A DNA stretch of 5,780 nucleotides from NCBI GenBank assembly GCA_025454075.1, contig JALOPD010000241.1, forward strand, positions 1 to 5,780, written 5' to 3'. Positions 1-5,780 of the stretch are shown piece by piece. The translations under genes and the position numbers were made by a program. The stretch comes from Desulfobacterales bacterium (GTDB taxonomy: Bacteria > Desulfobacterota > Desulfobacteria > Desulfobacterales > UBA2174_A). The notes under the pieces are model-generated. The model was given only the letters and a program-made list of their open reading frames with translations, had not been told where the DNA came from and ran no database searches. Position 1 is the stretch's first letter. Every line of letters begins with the position of its first letter.

Positions 1-3000
1 TGCGCATGAGGACGTCGCGGCCGATGAACACCGCCACGTTGAGCCCCTGGCGCTTCTCCACCGGCTCGCCCCCGGGCGTCTTCGGCGGCTGGCCGGTCAA
101 CACGAGCGCGAGCAGATCCGCATCCGGAAGCGGCGGGACCGAGGTGAGCAGGACCGATGGCTCGTCATAGGGCCCTTGCACGACGGCCGTGATGTCGTAT
201 CCGATCATGCGCGCGCTGCCGACCATGTCCAGTTTCGGCCGGCCGGGGTCGACGGCTTCGAAATGGATCACGCCGCTGTCGAACTGCATCCGGCCGGCGG
301 GCAGATACAGCCGGGTGGGGTCCAGGTAGACTTTCCCGACCAGCTCCGGCGCTTCGCCGGTCCCGACCAGGCGGAGGTCCGGACGGACGGCGCCTCTCAC
401 CAGGTTGTTCTTGATCCGGAACGGCTGGCGTACGCCGACCCGCACGTCGAAGCGCATGTCCCGCAGCGGCGCAGTGTCGAACGAAAAAAGCGCGAACCCG
501 GGACCGGCCTTCGGTCTGGCCGAGCCGGCCGTCAGTCCTTCCGCCAGTCCGAAGTTCTTCGCGAAAAGGCCGTCCGTGATGGCCAGCTCTCCGGAGAGCA
601 CCAGCCGCTCCATCGGCCCGGCGAGCCGCAGATCCGCGTCGGCCCGCGCCCGGAGCGCCTGGCTGCGCTGCAGCAGCAGGTTCCGGCCGGCCAGCCGGAG
701 GTCCGCGACCGGCTTGCCGTCCAATGCCAGAATGTCGGTGATCGAGCCGGTCAGCTCGAACGGAGCGCCGCCCAGCTCGCCGCGCAGGGAGCGGATCGCG
801 ACGTCCCGGCCGGCGAGGCCGGCGTCGAGACTCAGCGCCTGCACCGGCGGCAGGTCCGCTTCCGGCCGCAGCTCGCCGTCGGCGAGTTGGAGGCGGCCCT
901 GCAGGCGCGGGTCGCGCAGCGACCCCTCGATCCGCACCTCGGCCTCCAGAGAGCCGGTCAGCCGGCGGATGTCCTTCAGGCCGCGCGCCAGCCAGCCCAG
1001 ATCGGGCGCGCTCAGGCGGCCGTCGAAGGCCACGGTGCCCGCGGGCGGCGGGCCGCCGGCCGCCCACTGATTGAAAGACGGATAGTCCTGCCAGTGGCCC
1101 GAGCCCTCGATCCGGGCATGGGCGGATTGGATGTCGAGCGTCCGGAGCAGGATGCGACGCGCATCGACGGCCATCTCGACGCGCGCCTGGTAAGGGCCGG
1201 GCGGTGCGAGCATCGATTGCCCGGAAGGGGTCACGTCCCGTCCGGCCACCCGCAGTGCGCCGCGCGGTGCGTTCCAGGCGCCCTCCAGCTCCAGCCCGGC
1301 TTCGATCGCCCCGGCAGCGATCGGCCAGGCCGGCGCCAGCCGGCGCAGCAGCTCCTGATCCGGAATGCTCGCCGCGGCCGTCAGGGCCAGCGCGCCCGGC
1401 GGCAGCAGCGGGTCGCCCGTCGGGTCGATCGGCAGCGCGCCGGCCAGCGTAACCCGGTGACCGGCCGGGCTGGTCCAGTCGCAGGCGTCGATCTGCAGCC
1501 GCCGGCCGGCATAGCTCAGGTCGAAACGCCCGGCCAGGGTCAGGGGCTCGCCCTCCGCGCCCAGCCGGCGGACGGCGCCCGTCAGGCGGAGTTCAGGCGC
1601 GGCGGGGGTTCCACCCAGGCGCAGCGAGGCGTCCATCCCGTCGGCTCTCAGGGGCAGGCCGGTCAGCCGGCTCAGCCAATCTCCGGTGTTCACCTCCGTC
1701 AGCTCGGCGGTCAGCTCGGACCGGCCGTCGACGGCCAGCTGGCCGGCCACCACGATGCGTCCCCGCGGGCCGCCGGCCGCGAAGCGGTCGACCAGCAGAC
1801 GGCGCCCGGTCTCGTAACGCATGTGCGCGGGCGACTCCAGGGCCAGGAGCGGTTCTTCGCCCTTCAGGCTGAATTCGCTCAGCGTCGCCTCGATCAGCGT
1901 GCCGGCGGGGTTCCACGTCAGGCGGCCGGCCGCCCGCAGCGCTCCGGCCGGCGTCAGGGTCTCGGCCGCCTCGATCGTCGCCTGGCGTCCGGCGCTGCGC
2001 GCCTGGATACGGGTGTCCCGCAGCGGAACGTCGCCGACCCCGATCCGTTCCAGCGCGAGCGCGAGCGCGACATCCGGCTGGTCGAGCGCACCGGCGGCGT
2101 CGACCGTCGCCGCGGCCCGCCCGCGCACCCGGCTCCACTGCGGGGCCAGCGCGTCCAGATAGGGGCCGACCTCCGCACAGGCAAGCTGCAGCCGGCTGGC
2201 GCCGAGACGGCCGGTGGCGAGGTCGTAGCTGCCGTGGACCTCCAGCCGGTCGCCGGCCTGGGCCAGCTTGACGGAGTGCGCCGTGACCGTGCTGCTCTTT
2301 TTGGAGATCCGCATCACGCCGCTGCCGAAGCGCTGGCCGCGCAGGCGCAGATCGTCGAGCGCCGCGCTGAGCTCCCCGTCCGGCGAGCTCCAGTGGCCGC
2401 TCAGGCGGGCCTCGCCCTGGGCGCGGCCCTGGATCCGCGTCCGCGCGCCGGCGGCCTCTGGCAGGTAGGCGCCGAGCCACTCCATGTCGGCGATCGCGAA
2501 CGCGAGCTCGGCCGTATCGATCTGCCCTTCCGGCAGCCGCAGGCGGCCGTGGCCGCTGAGCGTGTCCGCTCCCCGGCGGATGGCGAGCTTTTGGACCAGG
2601 ACCTGCTGCGGCGTGCAGCGCACGGTTACGGACAGCTCCCCCACGAGCATGGCGCCGATGCCGAGGCGTTCGGCGGAGAGCGCGGCCTCGGCTTCCGGCC
2701 GGCCGTGGGTGCCACCGATGGCGGCGTCGGCCTTGAGGCTGCCGGCCAGCGCGACGATCGGCAGGACACGCGCGAGGCTCTCCAGGTCGGGGAGGTCCAG
2801 GCGCAGGGCGCCCTTGAGTGGAGTGTCGGGCGCGGCCGGCGGGAGCCGGGTGTCCAGATCCTCGAGGGTGACGCGGTTCGGCCCCGCGGCCAGTTCGCCG
2901 CGGGGGACGTGGAGGTGGCCGGCGTCATAGCGCCCCGAGAGCTCCAGGCGATGCGGCGGGATACCGGCGGGCGGGGCGTGGTCCGTCAGACCGAGCATGG

Positions 3001-4165
3001 TGAAAAGCCCGGGCAGATCGTGGCAGGCGAGCGCGAAGCGCCCGGAGAGCGCCGGCAGCAGCTCGCCCCAGGCGGCCTCCAGGAAATGCCGCAGGGGAGC
3101 GGCCGCTTCGCTGACCGTCAACCGGCTCTGTCCCGCGGCGGCCTGGAAATCGGCCAGTCGCAGCCACCCGTCCGCCAGGGAGGCGTCCGCGGAGGCCCGG
3201 GAGAGGTCGACGCCCCGAATCCGGGCGTCGAGCAGATCGAGCCGCAGGCGGCCGCCGGCGGCTTCCGGGCGGTCGAAAGGCACGGCCAGTTCGATATCGC
3301 CCGACAACCGTCCCGAAAACGGCTGGCCAAAAAGAGCGGCGATCGGTTCGATCGCTACCTGATCGGCGTTGAGCCGGAGGGCGAGGGTCGCGGCCCCGGC
3401 CTCGCCGGCGAGATCGATCCGGCCGCCGTCGAGCTGCAGCCGGGCGTCGAACGAAACCGGGTCGTCCGGCCCGGCCAGGCCGACGCGGCCGTTCGCCGCC
3501 ACCCGGCCGCGGCCGAGGTTCAATGCGTGGATCGCGATCGAATCCGGCGTGAGCGCCAGCTCCGCCGTCATGGCGGTGCTGCCCGCCGCCAGCAGGGGAT
3601 GGGACCAGCTCCACTCGACGGCGGACAACCGCGCCCGGCGGCCGCCGGCGGCGTCCCTGCCGGCATCCAGGGCGACCCCCTCGAACCGCGTGTATAGGTC
3701 GCCCCAGCGAATCGTGACCGCGGAATCGCGGACCTGCAGCGCCGGAATCGCAAGCGGCAGGAGCGGAGATGAGGCGGTTCCCGGCGAGGACGGGCCGCCG
3801 CGGCCGAGATCAAGCTCCGCCTGGAGCCCCTCGGCCTCGACACGCATGCCGTCGACGAAACCCGCCAGCCCCCCGGCAAGCGCCAGCGGCGAATAGCGGA
3901 TGTCGAGACGCCTGGCCGCCAGCGCGGTCACCGGCCCCCCGGCGCCGGGGGTCACGGTCTGAAGGTCTTCGATCGCGATCCCCGTGAGGAGCGAGCCGCC
4001 GAGGCGGCCGATCGCCACCTCGAGGCCCAGCTCCTGCCGGAGCGCGTCCTGGATCAGTGCGGTCAGCCGGGGTGCGATCAGGCGGTCCCGCAGCCCGTAG
4101 GCCGCTGCCAGCAGGCCGATCAAAACCCCCAGGCCGATGAGGACCCCTTTTGCCTTGGCTTTCAC
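1..4165 (-). CDS. tamB: TamB/AsmA-like translocation and assembly module protein (C-terminal end cut by window edge)
   Basis: Seen: I checked this frame codon by codon and it is open without a stop from GTG at 4165 to the left edge, giving 1388 residues with the C-terminus missing. Residues 2-6 are lysine-rich, then a hydrophobic segment (about 7-25) looks like an uncleaved signal anchor. Next comes the family's entry motif GSLLTGIAIEDL (57-68). The body is built of repeated short beta-strand units such as EGSLRDPRLQGRLQLADGEL (about 1080-1099). The end carries TamB (DUF490) hallmarks: LVGTGEAPELVGKVYLD (about 1266-1282), MQFDSGVIHFE (1293-1303), then TSVPPLPDADLLALVLTGQPP (about 1340-1360). 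Known: TamB proteins are inner-membrane-anchored, span the periplasm as a hydrophobic beta-groove, and help outer-membrane protein insertion with TamA or carry phospholipids to the outer membrane. E. coli TamB is about 1259 residues, so this one is longer. It lies last in the visible gene set. GTG is chosen because it has GGAG five bases upstream and no better in-frame start precedes it. A broader AsmA-family label is the alternative. Confidence 0.88.
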   Translation of the reverse strand, partial: MKAKAKGVLIGLGVLIGLLAAAYGLRDRLIAPRLTALIQDALRQELGLEVAIGRLGGSLLTGIAIEDLQTVTPGAGGPVTALAARRLDIRYSPLALAGGLAGFVDGMRVEAEGLQAELDLGRGGPSSPGTASSPLLPLAIPALQVRDSAVTIRWGDLYTRFEGVALDAGRDAAGGRRARLSAVEWSWSHPLLAAGSTAMTAELALTPDSIAIHALNLGRGRVAANGRVGLAGPDDPVSFDARLQLDGGRIDLAGEAGAATLALRLNADQVAIEPIAALFGQPFSGRLSGDIELAVPFDRPEAAGGRLRLDLLDARIRGVDLSRASADASLADGWLRLADFQAAAGQSRLTVSEAAAPLRHFLEAAWGELLPALSGRFALACHDLPGLFTMLGLTDHAPPAGIPPHRLELSGRYDAGHLHVPRGELAAGPNRVTLEDLDTRLPPAAPDTPLKGALRLDLPDLESLARVLPIVALAGSLKADAAIGGTHGRPEAEAALSAERLGIGAMLVGELSVTVRCTPQQVLVQKLAIRRGADTLSGHGRLRLPEGQIDTAELAFAIADMEWLGAYLPEAAGARTRIQGRAQGEARLSGHWSSPDGELSAALDDLRLRGQRFGSGVMRISKKSSTVTAHSVKLAQAGDRLEVHGSYDLATGRLGASRLQLACAEVGPYLDALAPQWSRVRGRAAATVDAAGALDQPDVALALALERIGVGDVPLRDTRIQARSAGRQATIEAAETLTPAGALRAAGRLTWNPAGTLIEATLSEFSLKGEEPLLALESPAHMRYETGRRLLVDRFAAGGPRGRIVVAGQLAVDGRSELTAELTEVNTGDWLSRLTGLPLRADGMDASLRLGGTPAAPELRLTGAVRRLGAEGEPLTLAGRFDLSYAGRRLQIDACDWTSPAGHRVTLAGALPIDPTGDPLLPPGALALTAAASIPDQELLRRLAPAWPIAAGAIEAGLELEGAWNAPRGALRVAGRDVTPSGQSMLAPPGPYQARVEMAVDARRILLRTLDIQSAHARIEGSGHWQDYPSFNQWAAGGPPPAGTVAFDGRLSAPDLGWLARGLKDIRRLTGSLEAEVRIEGSLRDPRLQGRLQLADGELRPEADLPPVQALSLDAGLAGRDVAIRSLRGELGGAPFELTGSITDILALDGKPVADLRLAGRNLLLQRSQALRARADADLRLAGPMERLVLSGELAITDGLFAKNFGLAEGLTAGSARPKAGPGFALFSFDTAPLRDMRFDVRVGVRQPFRIKNNLVRGAVRPDLRLVGTGEAPELVGKVYLDPTRLYLPAGRMQFDSGVIHFEAVDPGRPKLDMVGSARMIGYDITAVVQGPYDEPSVLLTSVPPLPDADLLALVLTGQPPKTPGGEPVEKRQGLNVAVFIGRDVLMR

Positions 4166-4166
4166 T

Positions 4167-4208
4167 CCGACTCCAATCCAACCGGCGGGACGATCTGAAT
4201 GAAGTCGG
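4167..4208 (-). promoter_or_regulatory. Possible RNA hairpin hiding the tamB ribosome binding site
   Basis: The 44-base gap between the hydrolase stop and the tamB start contains two arms, CCGACTTCA (4208..4200) and TGGAGTCGG (4175..4167) on the minus strand. They pair over nine positions with one G-U wobble across a 24-base loop. The 3' arm includes the GGAG ribosome binding site and ends one base before the GTG codon. The 5' arm begins one base after the hydrolase stop, within the footprint of a terminating ribosome. This would suit coupled translation, but the loop is large and short complementary arms are common in GC-rich DNA, so the call is tentative. There is no U-run, so it is not an intrinsic terminator. 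Confidence 0.3.
4171..4174 (-). promoter_or_regulatory. Ribosome binding site supporting the GTG start of tamB
   Basis: GGAG on the minus strand is five bases before the GTG at 4165. Upstream of this GTG the same frame offers no ATG, GTG or TTG back to the hydrolase stop, and the residues that follow (Lys-rich, then a hydrophobic anchor) are right for the N-terminus of a TamB-type protein. This small site therefore fixes the start of the large gene. Confidence 0.7.
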
Positions 4209-4209
4209 C

Positions 4210-5001
4210 TCAGGCGCCGCTGGTGAGGAACGCGGTCAAGGCGGAGTTGAAGGACTGCGCCTGTTCGATGTTGCTCAGATGCGAGGCGGACGGCAGGACG
4301 ACCAGCTGCGAGCCGGCAACTCGCTCGTGGATGGCCTGGGAGGCCGCCACGGGCGTGCCCGGGTCATCCGCGCCGACCATGATCAGGGTGGGCCGCCGGA
4401 TCCGGGAAAGCTCCCCCAGGTAGTCGAGCCTGCGGATGGCTTCGGTGCAGCCGATGTAGCCGGTTGCCGAGGTGGAGAGAAAGATGCCGCGGATCGTATC
4501 CACCCCCGGGCCGGATCGACGCAGGTAGTCGGCGGTAAACCAGCGCGCGAGGGTCGCGTCGGCCAGGGCCGCCAGGCCCTGGCTGCGGGCGGTGTCGATC
4601 CGCTCCTGAACGATCGGCTGGGCTGCGGGAGGCATGTAGGCCGAGGTGTCGCACAGCGCCAGGCGCTCCAGCCGCTCGGGATGACCCAGGGCCAACCCCT
4701 GGGCGATCATTCCGCCCATCGACAGCCCCACGAAGTGAACCTTCGCGATCGCCAGCGCATCCAGCAGGTCCACGGCGTCGCCGACCAGCTGCGCCAGGGT
4801 GTAGGGGCCCTCGGGGACGTCGCTGCCGCCGTGGCCGCGGGTGTCGTAGCGCAGCACGCGGAAGCGCCCGGCGAGCGCCTCCATCTGCGCGTCCCACATG
4901 TGCAGATCCGAGCCCAGCGAATGGCTGAGCATCACGACGGGTGCCTTCTCGGGGCCGGTCAGTTCATAGTTCGTGGTGATCGCAGCGGTCTTAATGCGCA
5001 T
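4210..5001 (-). CDS. pcaD: Alpha/beta hydrolase, 3-oxoadipate enol-lactonase (PcaD) type
   Basis: A complete 263-residue soluble protein with no signal peptide or membrane segment. Seen: HSLGSDLHMWD (27-37) supplies the oxyanion-hole region, RYDTRGHGGSD (51-61) is the conserved strand and turn, and VGLSMGGMIAQ (91-101) is the nucleophile elbow with Ser94. VGADDPGTP (209-217) carries the likely catalytic Asp213, and ASHLSNIEQ (239-247) carries His241. GYIGCTEAIRRLD (181-193) resembles the cap-to-core joint of PcaD enzymes, and the length is usual for them. Known: PcaD hydrolyses 3-oxoadipate enol-lactone to 3-oxoadipate in the cytoplasmic beta-ketoadipate pathway for protocatechuate and catechol. 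Inferred: the triad makes it an active hydrolase, but no other pca or cat gene is visible, so the exact substrate is open. Homologues with PcaD-like motifs also act on other lactones or esters. It starts 11 bases inside the end of the upstream yvcK-like gene, which points to co-transcription and translational coupling. The ATG at 5001 is favoured by an excellent Shine-Dalgarno sequence. Confidence 0.85.
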   Translation of the reverse strand: MRIKTAAITTNYELTGPEKAPVVMLSHSLGSDLHMWDAQMEALAGRFRVLRYDTRGHGGSDVPEGPYTLAQLVGDAVDLLDALAIAKVHFVGLSMGGMIAQGLALGHPERLERLALCDTSAYMPPAAQPIVQERIDTARSQGLAALADATLARWFTADYLRRSGPGVDTIRGIFLSTSATGYIGCTEAIRRLDYLGELSRIRRPTLIMVGADDPGTPVAASQAIHERVAGSQLVVLPSASHLSNIEQAQSFNSALTAFLTSGA

Positions 5002-5780
5002 GGCATCCTCCTTCGTCGATGACCCGGCGGATCAGGCCGGCCAGTTTCCGCGGGTCGTGCCGCACGATGCCGCCGGAGGTTTCGAGCAGGTCGTCGCTGT
5101 AAATCCGGCGCTTGCCCCAGCGGGGATCCCGAGGGTCGAGCTCCACGAACTCGGCCTTTTGCCTGCGGTACTGCTCCAGGAGGTTTTCGTCGGGCCGGGC
5201 CGAATTGTAGATGATCCCGTCCACCTCGCGTTGAAAGACGTCCTCCAGCCGCGCGACGAATTCCCAGCCGGTGAATTGATGCGTCTCGCCGAACTTGGTC
5301 ATGATGTTCATCACGAACAGCAGCCGCCCGCGCGACTTCCGGAACGCATCCGCGACGCCGGGCACGATCAGACCCGGGATGATGCTGGTGAAAAGGTCTC
5401 CCGGTCCGATCAGGATGTAGTCCGCCCACCAGGCGGCGTCGATCACCGGCGGGTAGACGGAAATGCTCTCGCTGTGATGCGGCACCAGGAACACGTCCCG
5501 GATTTTCTCGCGCTGCGTGCCGCGGGGCACATCGATGGCGTTTTCGCCGAAGATGCGCGTGCCGTCGGTCAGCTCGGCCACCAGGGTGCCCGGGTCGATG
5601 GTCACCGGCAGGATCCGGCCGCGCACGTCCAGGATCTCGGCGAGCGCCTGGATCCCGGCCGGAAAGCTGCCGGCATACCGCGAGAGCATGGTCAGCAGCA
5701 TGTTGCCGGCGTTGTGGCCTTTGAGGCGCCGGTCCTCGATGAAGCGCTTCAGGAGCAGGACGCGGGCCATTTCGCGATGC
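4991..5780 (-). CDS. yvcK: YvcK/CofD-family protein (gluconeogenesis factor type), N-terminus cut by window edge
   Basis: Seen: the frame is open to the right edge, with codons His-Arg-Glu before the ATG at 5770, so that ATG is most likely internal. About 263 residues are visible. Counting from it, LKGHNAGNMLL (17-27) matches the GHSxGNLLL motif. VRGRILPVTI (49-58) follows, then ADYILIGPGDLFTSIIPGL (90-108), which matches the AD-x-I-x-GPGSLYTSxxPNLL signature. MNIMTKFGETHQFTG (131-145) matches the NxMTxxGET motif, and IVRHDPRKLAGLI (236-248) matches the family's C-terminal RHD/RHN region. Known: these proteins are about 310-330 residues long, so roughly the first 80-90 residues, including the glycine-rich GGGTG loop, lie outside the window. 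B. subtilis YvcK binds UDP-GlcNAc and is needed for growth on gluconeogenic carbon sources and for normal cell-wall synthesis; CofD relatives transfer phospholactate in F420 synthesis. The GPG-x-L-x-TS and MT-x-x-GET motifs favour YvcK over CofD. Asp replaces the usual Ser in GPGSL. It ends TAA and overlaps the next gene by 11 bases. Confidence 0.9.
   Translation of the reverse strand, partial: HREMARVLLLKRFIEDRRLKGHNAGNMLLTMLSRYAGSFPAGIQALAEILDVRGRILPVTIDPGTLVAELTDGTRIFGENAIDVPRGTQREKIRDVFLVPHHSESISVYPPVIDAAWWADYILIGPGDLFTSIIPGLIVPGVADAFRKSRGRLLFVMNIMTKFGETHQFTGWEFVARLEDVFQREVDGIIYNSARPDENLLEQYRRQKAEFVELDPRDPRWGKRRIYSDDLLETSGGIVRHDPRKLAGLIRRVIDEGGCHAH
5007..5014 (-). promoter_or_regulatory. 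Strong ribosome binding site for the PcaD-like hydrolase gene
   Basis: Read on the minus strand, GAAGGAGG lies five bases before the ATG at 5001. It is a near-perfect Shine-Dalgarno sequence and decides the start of the hydrolase. It sits inside the last codons of the yvcK-like gene (encoding ...Glu-Gly-Gly-Cys-His-Ala-His), so ribosomes finishing that gene stop almost on top of it, a typical arrangement for translational coupling. Confidence 0.85.

Noticed and set aside
165..1067. Minus-strand open frame of 300 codons overlapping tamB in another frame
   Set aside because: Arg/Gly/Pro/Ala-rich shadow typical of an out-of-frame reading of GC-rich coding DNA; the same holds for the minus frames at 1593..2480, 2925..3614 and 3810..4181.
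2049..2071. Short GCGAGC tandem-like repeat
   Set aside because: It encodes alternating Ala-Leu residues (ALALALE) within a TamB beta-strand unit and is explained by protein sequence and codon bias.
176..3697. Long plus-strand open frame that could be taken as the main gene of the window
   Set aside because: It is the exact antisense of the tamB codons, its product is a low-complexity Arg/Gln/Gly/Pro-rich chain without domains, and the minus frame opposite gives a convincing TamB protein with anchor, repeats and C-terminal motifs.
1..4165. Very frequent GCCGGC/CCGGCC palindromes across the window, considered as a repeat or recognition-site array
   Set aside because: They fall throughout the coding frames and follow from Ala, Gly, Pro and Arg codons in GC-rich DNA, with no regular spacing or shared flanks.
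4150..5022. Plus-strand open frame of 290 codons opposite the hydrolase
   Set aside because: It is codon-aligned antisense of the hydrolase and runs across the intergenic gap; the minus strand encodes a full alpha/beta hydrolase with catalytic triad.
5761..5770. ATG at 5770 as the true start of the YvcK-like gene
   Set aside because: The frame remains open upstream to the edge, and the visible protein begins just before the GHN/GHS motif, so the family's essential N-terminal glycine-rich region must lie outside the window.

Overview
The window is GC-rich throughout (by eye about two thirds G+C or more), almost entirely coding, and all of its real genes lie on the minus strand. It reads as chromosomal core DNA of a high-GC diderm (outer-membrane) bacterium. 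A TamB-type inner-membrane-anchored periplasmic protein implies an outer membrane, and the other two genes are ordinary housekeeping or metabolic families. The sequence does not fix the phylum; a proteobacterial, Desulfobacterota-like, Acidobacteria-like or similar high-GC lineage would all fit. There are no RNA genes, mobile elements, CRISPR arrays, prophage genes or clear horizontal-transfer signatures.

Layout, in the direction of transcription (right to left). (1) 5780 to 4991: the C-terminal ~263 residues of a YvcK/CofD-superfamily protein (UDP-sugar-binding, gluconeogenesis/cell-wall factor type); its N-terminal glycine-rich nucleotide-binding region lies off the right edge. (2) 5001 to 4210: a complete 263-residue alpha/beta hydrolase with the motif set of 3-oxoadipate enol-lactonases (PcaD). 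Its start overlaps the yvcK stop by 11 bases and is preceded by a strong Shine-Dalgarno sequence inside the yvcK 3' end. (3) 4165 to 1: the first 1388 residues of a very large TamB/AsmA-like protein that starts at GTG, has an N-terminal membrane anchor, and runs off the left edge inside its C-terminal TamB (DUF490) domain.

The three genes are co-directional with an 11-base overlap and a 44-base gap, so they probably form one operon or part of one. Their known roles do not form an obvious single pathway. YvcK and TamB both relate to the cell envelope (wall-precursor/carbon control and outer-membrane protein or lipid transport), while the enol-lactonase-like hydrolase has no aromatic-catabolism partner in view and may have another substrate. 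The 44-base gap holds a possible hairpin that would bury the tamB ribosome binding site and could couple tamB translation to that of the hydrolase gene.

The most conspicuous trap is a 1173-codon open frame on the plus strand (176..3697). It is the exact codon-for-codon antisense of tamB and is best explained as a by-product of GC-rich codon use. I found no convincing new biological system here.
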